Part shown: piece by piece, positions 7,766 through 16,484 of the stretch
Numbering within the stretch: the first letter of the stretch is position 1
Layout of the letters: the number at the start of each line of letters is the position of its first letter
Assembly (NCBI GenBank): GCA_002478955.1
Contig: DLKK01000090.1
Coordinates: 5,859 to 45,420, forward strand
Origin: Treponema sp. UBA7590
GTDB taxonomy: Bacteria; Spirochaetota; Spirochaetia; Treponematales; Treponemataceae
DNA length: 39,562 nt
Reading direction: 5' to 3'
Made by a program: the position numbers and the translations under genes
Notes under the pieces: generated by a model
Databases searched by the model: none
Told to the model about the DNA's origin: nothing
What the model saw: the letters and a program-made list of their open reading frames with translations, nothing else

Positions 7766-8026
7766 GTGGACAAACTAAAAAACGAAATCAAAGAAGTAAT
7801 TATTTCTACACTTCAGCTTGAAGATGTGAAGCCAGAAAATATTGTTGATTCAGAACCATTGTTTGGTGATGGGCTTGGGCTTGATTCGATTGATGCGTTG
7901 GAACTTGGCGTTGGTTTAAAGAAACATTTTGGCGTAAAATTTTCTACGGAAAGTGCAGATAATAAAAAACATTTTGCATCTGTTGATGCTTTGGCTGAAT
8001 ATATTACTCAGGCAAGAAGGAGTTAA
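7766..8026 (+). CDS. apeE: ApeE-like acyl carrier protein
   Basis: An 86-residue acidic helical carrier protein with the phosphopantetheine site GLGLDSIDALEL (Ser41). I chose the GTG at 7766 because AAGGTGA (7751-7757) stands 8 bases before it; the GTG at 7754 lies inside that site. In APE systems two carrier proteins shuttle the growing chain between ketosynthase, reductase and dehydratases. A phosphopantetheinyl transferase to activate it is not in the window. The stop is 2 bases before apeF, so the pair is made together. Confidence 0.92.
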   Translation: MDKLKNEIKEVIISTLQLEDVKPENIVDSEPLFGDGLGLDSIDALELGVGLKKHFGVKFSTESADNKKHFASVDALAEYITQARRS

Positions 8027-8028
8027 AA

Positions 8029-8277
8029 ATGTCTAAAGACGAAATTTTTGGAAAATTAAAGGGAATCCTTGTATCAGATTTTGAAATTGATGAAGCATCT
8101 ATTACTCCAGAGGCGACATTGTTTGATGATCTTGAACTTGATTCTATTGATTCAATCGATTTGATCCAGAAAATGAAGGAATTTATGCCAGCTGGTACAA
8201 AATTTGACCCTGCAATTTTCAAGACAGTAAAAACTGTTCAGGATGTTGTGGACGTTCTTGTTCCTTACATGGGCTAA
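8029..8277 (+). CDS. apeF: ApeF-like acyl carrier protein
   Basis: The 82-residue second carrier protein has the site DLELDSIDSIDLI (Ser39). It has a strong ribosome binding site (GGAG) overlapping the end of apeE. Its stop overlaps the start of the next gene (TAATG at 8275-8279), which indicates translational coupling. A tandem pair of different ACPs just before the COG4648/AMP-ligase gene is a hallmark of APE clusters. The two ACPs differ in charge and in the region after the Ser, which fits different jobs (for example loading versus elongation), but the split of roles is not visible in the sequence. Confidence 0.92.
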   Translation: MSKDEIFGKLKGILVSDFEIDEASITPEATLFDDLELDSIDSIDLIQKMKEFMPAGTKFDPAIFKTVKTVQDVVDVLVPYMG

Positions 8278-10277
8278 TGAAAAAGTTCCTGAAGGTTCTT
8301 TTTTACGTTGTTGCGGCGGTTTATCCGGTTCTTGTTTTTTCAATGCTTGTTGTTTTCAAGATGCCGGTAAGAATCTTGTCGCTTTGTGTGGTTGCTCTTG
8401 CTTGCGCTTTTTTCTTGAGTGCGACTGGCAACCGCAAATCTGACGGTAAATCAGAAAAAAAAGCGCTTGACTGGCGGCCAATGCTAAGTTCGGCGCTTTT
8501 TTTATTGGCGGGAATTCTTTGTTTTGTTTTTAACAAGAAGATTTTCTTAAAACTTTATTCGGTTGTAATCAGCGCGACAATGCTTTTTGTGTTTGGCTCC
8601 TCTTTGTTTTTTAAGCCGAATATTATTTTTAGGTTTGCGTGTCTTGGCGACAAGTCAATAAAAGGCTCTTCCTTTGAATCGCAAGTAAACGATTACTGCA
8701 GGAAAGTGACTGTTGTCTGGTGCGTTTTTTTTATTTTGAACGGAAGCATTTCTGCTTTTACGGCGCTGCATGATTTTGGAAATGATGTTCTGAACGACAA
8801 GATTTGGTCTGTCTATAACGGCGGAATTTCTTACATCCTTATGGGGCTGCTTTTTGCGGTGGAATTTATTGTCCGTAAAATGGTGGATAAAAAAATGATA
8901 AAAGCTTTTTCTTTTACAAAATTTAAATCTGACTCTAGAAGCGACGAGCATATTCTTTGCTACGAGGATTGCTGGTCAAAAAAAATATATAAAACGTGGA
9001 AAGATTTTTTGGTTGACAGTGCTAAAATCCGTGCTTTTGTCTCTGGAAAAACTGAAAGCGACTGGATTTTGCATTGTGAGGATTACTGGTATTTTTTGTG
9101 TGCGTTTGTGGCTTTGCTGCAGTGCAAAAAACGGATTCTTCTTACGCAGAACATCTCTGAAAGTTTTATTGCGGAAATCAAAAAGCCGGGCGTTGAATTT
9201 TTGACGGATCAGAATGTGCAGGATGCGGTTTTTATTCCTGAACTTGTTGAAAAATCTTCTGAGCCGGATGAAAAATTTGTCCGTGAAGTGCCTGTTTTAA
9301 ACAGTGAAGAAACTTGCATTATGATGTTCACTTCTGGTTCAACAGGAAAGCCGAAGGCTGTGCCTCAGCGGATGAAGGAATTTGAAGAGGACAATGCGTT
9401 TATAATTTCAAGATGGGGTAAGGAATTTACTTCCAGAAAACTTGTTACAACTGTCAGCCAGCATCATATTTACGGATTTTTGTTTGGAATAAGCCTGCCG
9501 TTTACGCTTGGTGTTCCTTTTAGGCGGAAAAGAATTGAGTTTCCGGAAGAATTTGAGACTCTTACAGACGAAACTTATATGATTATCGCGACTCCGGCGT
9601 TTTTAAAGCGCACTGTTGAAATAGAAGAAAAACTTTCTTTGAAGAATCCATGGATTTTTACAAGTGGTGGAGCGTGCTCGCCGGAACTTGCGGAAAAAAC
9701 TGAGAAAGTCTTTGGTTTTTGTCCGTTGGAAGTTTATGGTTCTACGGAAACTTCTGGAATTGCTTACCGTCAGCAGTCAAAGGATGGCTTGAAATTTACG
9801 CCTTTTGCAAATGCTAAGCTCTGGCTTGGTGATGACGGATGTTTGCGTGTTGTTTCACCGTATATAAAAAATCCGGAAGGTTTTGCAACTGCTGATTTGG
9901 CAGAATTTTTTGATGATGGGCGTTTTGTTTTAAAAGGGCGTTCAGATTCGATTGTAAAAATAGAAGAAAAGCGTATTTCTTTGACCGAAATGGAAAACCG
10001 CATTTTGCAGACCGGACTTGTAGAGGATGTAAAAGTCATTGCGCTTCAAAATGATGTCCGCCAGTATCTTGCAGCGGCGGTTGTGCTTAACGCGGAAGGA
10101 AAAAAGAAATTTGAAAACACAGAAAAATTTTATATAAACCGTTATTTCCATGATTTTCTTATGCAATATTTTGAAAATGTTGTTTTGCCAAAAAAATGGC
10201 GTTTTGTGGAAAAACTTCCTGTTGATGTTCAAGGGAAAAAGCATAAGGATGAGATTGCGGCAATGTTCAATGAATAA
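8277..10277 (+). CDS. apeGH: ApeG-ApeH fusion: COG4648-like membrane domain plus acyl-AMP ligase
   Basis: The 666-residue protein joins two parts that are separate genes in E. coli. Residues 1 to about 205 hold five or six hydrophobic segments (for example 8-27, 33-49, 69-86, 92-111, 144-163, 184-198), as in the COG4648 membrane proteins. From about 220 follows an acyl-adenylate ligase with the P-loop FTSGSTGKPK (351-360), VYGSTE (486-491), GRSDSIVKIEEKR (554-566) and a C-terminal Lys-rich QGKKHK that can supply the catalytic Lys. It would activate the aryl starter acid with ATP and load it on ApeE or ApeF, here at the membrane. There is no stop or frameshift between the parts, so I read it as a true fusion. 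Confidence 0.9.
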   Translation: MKKFLKVLFYVVAAVYPVLVFSMLVVFKMPVRILSLCVVALACAFFLSATGNRKSDGKSEKKALDWRPMLSSALFLLAGILCFVFNKKIFLKLYSVVISATMLFVFGSSLFFKPNIIFRFACLGDKSIKGSSFESQVNDYCRKVTVVWCVFFILNGSISAFTALHDFGNDVLNDKIWSVYNGGISYILMGLLFAVEFIVRKMVDKKMIKAFSFTKFKSDSRSDEHILCYEDCWSKKIYKTWKDFLVDSAKIRAFVSGKTESDWILHCEDYWYFLCAFVALLQCKKRILLTQNISESFIAEIKKPGVEFLTDQNVQDAVFIPELVEKSSEPDEKFVREVPVLNSEETCIMMFTSGSTGKPKAVPQRMKEFEEDNAFIISRWGKEFTSRKLVTTVSQHHIYGFLFGISLPFTLGVPFRRKRIEFPEEFETLTDETYMIIATPAFLKRTVEIEEKLSLKNPWIFTSGGACSPELAEKTEKVFGFCPLEVYGSTETSGIAYRQQSKDGLKFTPFANAKLWLGDDGCLRVVSPYIKNPEGFATADLAEFFDDGRFVLKGRSDSIVKIEEKRISLTEMENRILQTGLVEDVKVIALQNDVRQYLAAAVVLNAEGKKKFENTEKFYINRYFHDFLMQYFENVVLPKKWRFVEKLPVDVQGKKHKDEIAAMFNE

Positions 10278-10307
10278 ATTTTTTACGAATTTCTTCATTG
10301 CAAATAA

Positions 10308-10318
10308 TTTGGTATACT
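10308..10318 (+). promoter_or_regulatory. Possible extended -10 promoter before apeI
   Basis: TTTGGTATACT, that is TGG followed by TATACT (10313-10318), resembles an extended -10 element. Only a weak -35 (TTTCTT, 10290-10295) lies 17 bases upstream. Transcription would start near 10325, close to the apeI ribosome binding site. This is one of the few true intergenic gaps (57 bases) in the operon. Confidence 0.4.
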
Positions 10319-10334
10319 AAATTTGAGGAATAAA

Positions 10335-10700
10335 ATGACTAACTTACACAACGTCGAAAACGAAAAAATTCTTGAAAAATCAGAAAATAAAGTCGTTCTG
10401 GAATTTGTGATTCCTGCCACAAGCGATTTTTTTGACGGGCATTTCCCGGAATTCAAACTTTTGCCTGCGGTTGCGCAATTTGAGATTATCACGCGCTTTT
10501 GCAGAAAATATTTCGGGACGCAGCGTTACATTCCGCATATAAAAAGAATTAAATTTTCTGCGCCGATTCTTCCTGATTCAGATGTAAAACTGGAACTCGA
10601 ATATAAAGTTGAAAAAGGTTCAGTTACTTTCTGTATGTCTGATGCCGGAAATTCGGAGCATGTTTATTCTTCGGGTTCTTTTAGCGTTATTCCTGAATAA
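10335..10700 (+). CDS. apeI: ApeI-like hotdog 3-hydroxyacyl-ACP dehydratase
   Basis: The ATG at 10335 has TTGAGGAA ideally placed before it; a TTG at 10323 lies inside that site. The 121-residue protein has the FabZ-type hotdog motif DFFDGHFPEFKLLPAVAQFE (31-50, catalytic His36). It would dehydrate 3-hydroxyacyl-ACP intermediates during polyene growth. In Xenorhabdus ApeI works in a complex with ApeP, which is also present here. The domain is close to the shortest usual size for the fold, with no second hotdog domain, in line with the need for a partner. Confidence 0.88.
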   Translation: MTNLHNVENEKILEKSENKVVLEFVIPATSDFFDGHFPEFKLLPAVAQFEIITRFCRKYFGTQRYIPHIKRIKFSAPILPDSDVKLELEYKVEKGSVTFCMSDAGNSEHVYSSGSFSVIPE

Positions 10701-10709
10701 TCGTTTTTT

Positions 10710-11462
10710 ATGAAATACGGATTTGTTGTTCCAGTTTATAATCACGGTGCCACGCTTGAGGAAGTTGTAAAAAATCTTTTGCCGTATGAGTTTCCAATCA
10801 TTGTTGTTGATGACGGAAATGATGAAAAAAACAAGGCGTTTATCCGCGATGTTGAAAAAAAATATTCTCTTGTGACTGTTGTTGAGCGCAAAAAAAACGG
10901 CGGAAAAGGCAAAGCTATGGAAAGTGGCTTGAAAAAAGCGCACGAAATGGCTCTTTCTCATATTCTGCAGATTGACTCTGATGGTCAGCATGATGCCGCA
11001 AGAATTGAAAAATTTCTGGAACTTTCAAAGGAATATCCAGAAGCGGTTATTTGCGGTTATCCAGAGTATGACAAAAATGCTCCTGCTCACCGAGTTGTTG
11101 GAAGAAAGATTGCAAACGGTTGGATTCATATTGTTTCTATGGATTGGAGCATTAAAGACGCGATGATTGGGTTCAGGATTTATCCAGTTGAGCCTTATTA
11201 TAAAATCACAAAAAGTCATGCGATTCTTGATGCAAGAATGGGGTATGACATTGATATTCTTGTTCATTTGTGCTGGGCGGGAGTTCCTGTAATTTCTGAG
11301 TCGGTGAAAATCAGTTATCCAAAAGATGGCGTTTCAAATTTTCGGATGGTCCGTGATAATTTACGTATTGCAGGGACTTATTCAAGACTTTGTCTTGGAA
11401 TGATTTTTCGTCTTCCGGTTCTTGTTGCGCGAAAAATAAAACGGAGAAAATGTGAAAAATAA
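10710..11462 (+). CDS. apeJ1: ApeJ N-terminal half: family 2 glycosyltransferase
   Basis: A 250-residue GT-A type glycosyltransferase. It shows the GT2 pattern: VVPVYNHG near the N-terminus, VVDDGND (32-38), NGGKGKAMESG for nucleotide-sugar contact and QIDSDGQH (87-94) with the metal-binding acidic residues. In E. coli-type clusters this domain is the first half of one ApeJ protein whose second half is an LpxL-like acyltransferase. Here the halves are two genes that overlap by 11 bases in different frames. There is no strong ribosome binding site before 10710. The sugar donor and acceptor cannot be read from the sequence. Confidence 0.88.
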   Translation: MKYGFVVPVYNHGATLEEVVKNLLPYEFPIIVVDDGNDEKNKAFIRDVEKKYSLVTVVERKKNGGKGKAMESGLKKAHEMALSHILQIDSDGQHDAARIEKFLELSKEYPEAVICGYPEYDKNAPAHRVVGRKIANGWIHIVSMDWSIKDAMIGFRIYPVEPYYKITKSHAILDARMGYDIDILVHLCWAGVPVISESVKISYPKDGVSNFRMVRDNLRIAGTYSRLCLGMIFRLPVLVARKIKRRKCEK

Positions 11463-12438
11463 AACAGAAGAGCTTTTGCATTGGGCTGACGAAAAAGAAG
11501 TTATTTCCTCAAACAAACCGCTTTTGCTGATTTTCAGTCTGATGCAAAAACTTCCTGCATATCTTATTTTTGTTTTGATTTATCCGATTTCATTTTTTTT
11601 CTATATTTTTTCACGGCGTGGCAGACTTGAGTCAAAAAATTACCAGAAGCAGATGAAAAAGTTTACTGGTGGAAAAATTCCTTTGAAAATCAGTCCGTTC
11701 AAACAGATTCTTTCATTTGCGCTTTGCATCATGGAAAAAATGGAAGGCTGGCTTGGAAATTACCATTATGATGATCTTGTTACGCACGATGATGATTTGA
11801 AATTTCTTCAGAATCAGCTGGAGTTGGGAAAAGGCGCACTTTTTATCGGTTCACATCTTGGAAATATTGAGTTGCTTAGAAGTCTTTCCAGCTTTGGAGA
11901 AAACGGAATCAGTAGGAAAATTTCTGTTACTGCGATAATGGAACTTAAGTCCACGGAGCAATTTAACCGGACTTTAAAAGAAGTGAATCCGAATGTGGAT
12001 TTTCAGGTGATTGATCCTGAAAAGATTGGCGTAAATACAATTGTTGAGCTTCAGGAGCAGATTGAGCATGGTGGGCTTGTAGTTATTACAGGCGACCGCA
12101 CGAGTGCAAGGGCTCGCTCAAGGATTATCCGGGAAAAATTCCTTGGAAAAGACGCGGATTTTCCTTATGGAGTTTTTGTTCTTGCGCTTCTTTTAAAAGC
12201 TCCGACTTATTATGTATTTGGTTTGCGTACTAAAACTGCTTCATTAAGACCGAAATATCATATTTTTGTGGAAAAATCAAAGGTTGATTTTGAAAGCCCT
12301 CGTTCAAAAAGGGATGAGAAAATTCACGCATTATGTAAGGAATTCGTTGTCAAGCTGGAAAAGTATTGCATTCAGTTTCCATATCAATGGTACAATTTCT
12401 ACAATTTCTGGAAGCTGGAGGAGAGCGCAAAGTGTTAG
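11452..12438 (+). CDS. apeJ2: ApeJ C-terminal half: LpxL/HtrB-like acyltransferase
   Basis: I place the start at GTG 11452, inside the glycosyltransferase gene, because CGGAG stands 6 bases upstream. The 328-residue protein belongs to the LpxL/HtrB acyltransferase superfamily. An N-terminal membrane segment covers about 33-54, followed by the catalytic SHLGNIE (134-140, His135 and Glu140 in the H-x4-E pattern) and a VITGDRTS motif. Relatives acylate lipid A, and in APE clusters they are thought to attach the polyene to a membrane carrier. Combined length with the preceding gene is about 578 residues, close to a single fused ApeJ. A gap of about 100 bases to apeK follows. Confidence 0.87.
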   Translation: MKNKTEELLHWADEKEVISSNKPLLLIFSLMQKLPAYLIFVLIYPISFFFYIFSRRGRLESKNYQKQMKKFTGGKIPLKISPFKQILSFALCIMEKMEGWLGNYHYDDLVTHDDDLKFLQNQLELGKGALFIGSHLGNIELLRSLSSFGENGISRKISVTAIMELKSTEQFNRTLKEVNPNVDFQVIDPEKIGVNTIVELQEQIEHGGLVVITGDRTSARARSRIIREKFLGKDADFPYGVFVLALLLKAPTYYVFGLRTKTASLRPKYHIFVEKSKVDFESPRSKRDEKIHALCKEFVVKLEKYCIQFPYQWYNFYNFWKLEESAKC

Positions 12439-12537
12439 TTATTGAGGGAACTTTGGAATGCACGACACTGCGCCGTGGCTTGCTTTGCGGGTAAATTTTC
12501 GCAGATTCTGGAATTTTTTGATGGAGGAAAAATAAAA

Positions 12538-12987
12538 ATGACGAATTTGGAAAAAAATGCGTATATTATAAATGAAATTGTTATTTCGGCAGAATTTTTC
12601 GATGTTGATTCGATGGAAGTTGTTTGGCACGGAAATTATGTAAAATATATGGAAGTTGCGCGTTGTGCGCTTCTGGACAAAATTGGCTATGGTTATAAGG
12701 AAATGGTGAAAGAAGGATTTGCCTATCCTGTTACTTCTATCAATTTAAAATATGTTCGTTCTTTGTATTTTGGCGATAAAGCGACTGTAAAGACTTATCT
12801 TGTTGAATATGAAAACTGCATAAAAATTAAATATGAAATTTTCAATGAAAAAGGTGAACTTTGCACAAAAGCGGAATCGACTCAAATGGCAATTGATTTG
12901 AAGACAAAAGAATCTCGCTTTGAATGTACGCCTTGGTTCATTCAGAGAGTTGAAAAAATATTAAAAGAAGAAGGAAAATTGAAATGA
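12538..12987 (+). CDS. apeK: ApeK-like 4HBT-type thioesterase
   Basis: The ATG at 12538 is chosen for its GGAGG about 10 bases upstream. A longer frame from TTG 12442 would add 32 residues unlike the family. The 149-residue hotdog protein has the YbgC/4HBT pattern FFDVDSMEVVWHGNYVKYME (20-39), with Asp22 and the WHGNY motif. It would cleave or edit acyl thioesters, either releasing the finished polyene or clearing stalled chains from the ACPs. Its end overlaps apeL by 4 bases (ATGA). Nothing coding is seen in 12439-12537. Confidence 0.9.
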   Translation: MTNLEKNAYIINEIVISAEFFDVDSMEVVWHGNYVKYMEVARCALLDKIGYGYKEMVKEGFAYPVTSINLKYVRSLYFGDKATVKTYLVEYENCIKIKYEIFNEKGELCTKAESTQMAIDLKTKESRFECTPWFIQRVEKILKEEGKLK

Positions 12988-13604
12988 AAAAATTCATTTT
13001 AGCTGTAGTTTCAGCCTTTTTTTTGATTGTGTCAGTGAATGCTGAAACATTTGAGTCTGTTTGTAAAAATCTTTCAGAACATCCGAATATGACAGGAAAT
13101 TTTTCACAGATAAAGACAATTTCTGCGGTGAATCGTTCCATGAAATCCAGCGGAACATTTATTTTCAGCCTTGACGGAATTATGTGGAAAACAGAAAAGC
13201 CTTTTCCTTCTACAATGGTCGTTGGAATGACAAGCGTAAAGCAAACTCTTGCAAATGGAAAAGAAACTGTGATTGATGCATCATCGAACCAGATTTTCAC
13301 GAGCATTTCAACAACTTTGAGCGCGATGTTTAGCGGAAACTCTGATGTTTTGCAGAATAATTTTGATGTTGATTTCAATTTTTCTGGCTCAGACTGGACA
13401 GCTGTTCTTTCGCCGAAAGATAATATGGTAAAAAAAATACTTACTTCGCTTTCAATAAGTGGAAAAGCAACTGCAACATCTGCTGATTTGAATTCAATTG
13501 TGATGAAGGAATCTTCTGGCGACACAATAACTTATAATTTCTCTGATCAAAAATATCCAAAGGAACTGAATGCTGATGAAAAATCTTACTTCTCTTCAAA
13601 ATAA
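12984..13604 (+). CDS. apeL: ApeL-like LolA-type periplasmic lipoprotein carrier
   Basis: The 206-residue protein has a classic signal peptide (MKKFILAVVSAFFLIVSVNA, cleavage after about residue 20). A LolA-like beta-sheet body follows, with NMTGNFSQIKTIS, SSGTFIFSLDGIMWKTEKP and a long series of alternating strands. LolA-like proteins ferry lipid-linked cargo across the periplasm. In APE clusters this one pairs with the MMPL exporter and the DUF3261 lipoprotein to bring the product to the outer membrane. It overlaps apeK by 4 bases and apeM by 35 bases, so expression is tightly linked. Confidence 0.87.
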   Translation: MKKFILAVVSAFFLIVSVNAETFESVCKNLSEHPNMTGNFSQIKTISAVNRSMKSSGTFIFSLDGIMWKTEKPFPSTMVVGMTSVKQTLANGKETVIDASSNQIFTSISTTLSAMFSGNSDVLQNNFDVDFNFSGSDWTAVLSPKDNMVKKILTSLSISGKATATSADLNSIVMKESSGDTITYNFSDQKYPKELNADEKSYFSSK

Positions 13605-15945
13605 AACTTTCTTTAAATTCTGGATTTTCTTCCATGCTATAATTATCGCCGGTTTTTGCGCAATGATTTCTGTAAAAAAAGGCATAAATATTGACGCAGA
13701 CCTTTTTAATATGCTTCCAAAACCGGAAATGGGAAAGGCATTGAACGCTGCGGATGAAAAACTTACTGAGGTTACAGGGCAAAACGTTTTTATTCTTGTT
13801 TCAAACCCGAGTTTTGACGAAGCTAAGAAAGTTGCAGGAACTGTCTATTCGCAGCTGGATGGAAGTCCGCGTTTCAAGTCTATTTCGCTTTACCAGAATA
13901 CAGATTCTTTTGGAAAAATTATTGAATACATAAATAGATACAAGTATAACCTGATTGAGCCTGAAACGATTGAGGAACTCAATTCTGAAGGTGGCGCGGA
14001 GGCTTTTGCGCAGGATGCTTTGTCAAAGGCTTATGGCGCGTTCACAATGACTTCGCTTGAAAATCTTGAGTCTGATCCGTTTATGGTTGGTGAGCACGAT
14101 CTTTTGTGTTTTCTGAAGCAGCTTCAGGACAGCGGAACAAAAATGTCATTGAAGGACGATGTTCTTGCGAGCGAGTCAAATGGCCGCTGGTATGTAATGA
14201 TTCGTGGTATTCTCAGCAAGGAAGGCGCGGCTCTTGCAAGCAAGGAAAATGCGGTTGTTCAGATTCATCAGGTTTGCGATCCTTTGGAGGACGGTGAAAC
14301 TCGCTTTATTTATTCGGGAACGCCTTTTCACAGTTATAAAAGTTCCTCCAACGCAACAAAAGAAATTTCGACAATCTCAACAATTTCAATGACCGCAGTC
14401 CTGGTGATTCTGCTTTTGATTTTCCAGCGACCTTCACCGATTCTGTTCAGCATTGGTTCTATTTTGTGGTCAAGTCTTATGGCGATTTTTGCGACGCTTG
14501 CAATTTTTGGAAAAATGCACATTTTGACTTTGGTTTTTGGAACTTCGCTGATTGGCTCGTGCATTGACTACAGTTTGCATTATTTTATCAACTGGAAAGG
14601 AAATCTTGCGTGCCACAAAGGCTATCAGGTTCGTAATCATTTGATAAAAGGCCTGTCGCTTTCGCTTGTTTCTACGGTGATTTGCTATTTTATTCTTCTT
14701 TTTGCTCCGTTCAATTTGTTGAAGCAGATGGCGGTTTTTAGTATGAGCGGAATTATTTCTTCATTTCTGACTGTAATTTGTGTTTATCCGTTCATAAAAG
14801 TTCCTGAAACAAAGCGAGAAATCAAGCTGCTGAAATATTACACAATGCCAAGCTGGTACAACAAGAAATTTGTTGGAAGAATTGCAATCACGGTAATGTT
14901 TGTTTTTTCAATTTCAGTTTTGCTTATTTGTCATAAAAATGTAAAAATTGAAAATAATCTTTCCCGCCTTTATAAAATGGAAGGCCGGGAAATGTTGAAT
15001 GAAAAAGAGGCGGCTCAGGTTCTTCAGTATAGCCCTAGCGGTTGGTACATTGTTAGCGGTTCAACGATTGAAGAAACTTTGCAGAACGAGGAAAAAATCA
15101 CTGCAGAGCTAAAAAAAATGAACGCAGGAAAGGAAAAAGGCGGATTTATCTGCACAACTTCATATATTCCTTCTATTGCAATGCAAAAAAAATCTCGTGC
15201 GGCTGCCGCAAAACTTATGCCGCTCGCTGCGGAACAATATGAATATCTTGGCTACGATCCGTCTTGTGCAAAAAAGCTGATTTCTGATTTTAATTCAAGC
15301 GAAAATGACTTTATTGAAATCGGAAAAAATGTGCCTGAATATCTTTCCAGTGCAATTTCTACGGTTTGGCTTGGCGAAATTGACGGAAAATATTATTCGG
15401 TTGTGCTTCCTGTAAGTGTTCTTGACTATGATGCCTATAAATCAATTGCGGATGGCGAAAATGTTTTCTTTATCAGCAAAGTTCGTTCTATGAATGCTGA
15501 TTTGGACAGGCTTTCTTCAATGATTTTAAATCTTTTTGTTGTTGTTTATATTGCCTTGTTCATAATTTTGAAATTCTTCTATTCGATGAAACAGACGGCA
15601 AAAATTGTTTCAGTTCCGCTTCTTATTGTTCTGATGACGGCGGCGATTTTTGCGCTTTGCGGAATTCATTTTGAATTCTTTTCAATTACGGGACTTATTC
15701 TTGTGTTTGGTCTTGGACTTGACTATGTTATTTATATGATTGAAAATGAAAAGCGCGTTGATGAAGTTCAGGATGCAAAATTGGAGCCTTTTGCTATTGC
15801 GTTGTCTTTTGTTACAAGTGCGGTAAGTTTCGGGGCTTTGGCGCTTAGTAAATTTGTTCCGGTTCACATGATTGGACTTTCAATCTTTATTGGCTTGACA
15901 ACGGCGTTTGTTTCTACATTCTTTTATACTAGGGCTGATTTTTAA
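13570..15945 (+). CDS. apeM: ApeM-like MMPL/RND-family exporter
   Basis: A 791-residue inner-membrane transporter in two RND-like halves: one membrane helix (about 18-37), a large periplasmic domain, a helix bundle (about 272-400), a second periplasmic domain, and a second bundle (about 650-790). The MMPL signatures SLIGSCIDYSLHY (first half, near residue 330) and FGLGLDYVIYM (second half, near 717) carry the Asp expected in proton relay. It should move the polyene lipid from the inner membrane to the periplasmic carrier. ATG 13570 or ATG 13576 may be used; AAGGAA lies just upstream and the gene starts inside apeL. The stop overlaps the next start (TAATG). Confidence 0.9.
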   Translation: MLMKNLTSLQNKTFFKFWIFFHAIIIAGFCAMISVKKGINIDADLFNMLPKPEMGKALNAADEKLTEVTGQNVFILVSNPSFDEAKKVAGTVYSQLDGSPRFKSISLYQNTDSFGKIIEYINRYKYNLIEPETIEELNSEGGAEAFAQDALSKAYGAFTMTSLENLESDPFMVGEHDLLCFLKQLQDSGTKMSLKDDVLASESNGRWYVMIRGILSKEGAALASKENAVVQIHQVCDPLEDGETRFIYSGTPFHSYKSSSNATKEISTISTISMTAVLVILLLIFQRPSPILFSIGSILWSSLMAIFATLAIFGKMHILTLVFGTSLIGSCIDYSLHYFINWKGNLACHKGYQVRNHLIKGLSLSLVSTVICYFILLFAPFNLLKQMAVFSMSGIISSFLTVICVYPFIKVPETKREIKLLKYYTMPSWYNKKFVGRIAITVMFVFSISVLLICHKNVKIENNLSRLYKMEGREMLNEKEAAQVLQYSPSGWYIVSGSTIEETLQNEEKITAELKKMNAGKEKGGFICTTSYIPSIAMQKKSRAAAAKLMPLAAEQYEYLGYDPSCAKKLISDFNSSENDFIEIGKNVPEYLSSAISTVWLGEIDGKYYSVVLPVSVLDYDAYKSIADGENVFFISKVRSMNADLDRLSSMILNLFVVVYIALFIILKFFYSMKQTAKIVSVPLLIVLMTAAIFALCGIHFEFFSITGLILVFGLGLDYVIYMIENEKRVDEVQDAKLEPFAIALSFVTSAVSFGALALSKFVPVHMIGLSIFIGLTTAFVSTFFYTRADF

Positions 15946-16307
15946 TGAAGTTAAGGAACGGTTTTTTCTGCATTCCAATAATTCTCTTCTGTGTTTTCTG
16001 CAGTATTACTGTTCCTGTGTTCAATGGGATTTCTGAAGCAAATTTGGTTCAGCGTGCCGAAAATATTCACACGCTGGACAACGGTTCTGTTCACACGGAA
16101 GATATTTTTGCCGCACTTGAAATTCAGCCTGTAAAAGTTATTGCCAGCACCGAAAAACGCATTTCGGCGTTTGTTTTGTGGTTGTGCTCTGTTGTTGCTG
16201 CAAAGATTTTTTGTTCGTTCCGTATTTTTAGTTTTGTCCAGAAAAAAACTGTTCTCTCAAAAAATAAATATCTCAAGTCTATTTTGTATCTGCAGACTCT
16301 TTTATAG
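15945..16307 (+). CDS. Small membrane protein, 120 aa, ape-cluster insert
   Basis: The start overlaps the apeM stop (TAATG at 15943-15947), so it is coupled to apeM translation. An N-terminal hydrophobic segment (about 7-27) is followed by about 45 residues of polar sequence, a second hydrophobic segment (about 73-95) and a Lys-rich tail (KKTVLSKNKYLKS). This suggests a two-helix inner-membrane protein with a periplasmic loop. I do not recognise a family, and the APE clusters I know have no gene here. It may serve ApeM, but that rests on position only. Confidence 0.65.
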   Translation: MKLRNGFFCIPIILFCVFCSITVPVFNGISEANLVQRAENIHTLDNGSVHTEDIFAALEIQPVKVIASTEKRISAFVLWLCSVVAAKIFCSFRIFSFVQKKTVLSKNKYLKSILYLQTLL

Positions 16308-16369
16308 CAAACTTCCCCTTTTTATCGCTTTGAATTTTTAATTTCTCACAAAATCCACAGGGGGATTGT

Positions 16370-16441
16370 ATGTTTCCTATTATTATTGGACTCCTTTTGT
16401 TTACAGGAGTTGTTGCCGTTTGCGCATATTTTTTTAACTAA
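16370..16441 (+). CDS. Tiny membrane peptide, 23 aa
   Basis: ATG at 16370 follows AGGGGGATTGT, a fair ribosome binding site. The peptide MFPIIIGLLLFTGVVAVCAY plus FFN is almost wholly hydrophobic, one membrane helix long. It lies 62 bases after the 120-residue membrane gene. It is too short to classify, and could be a regulatory or stabilising micropeptide, or chance. Confidence 0.4.
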   Translation: MFPIIIGLLLFTGVVAVCAYFFN

Positions 16442-16484
16442 TTTTTAATTTTTGGGGAGAGTTTTATTGAATTCGAGGATAGCT

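Noticed and set aside
12439..12537. Upstream extension of apeK from TTG 12442
   Set aside because: The added 32 residues do not fit the 4HBT family, and the ATG at 12538 has a proper GGAGG site.
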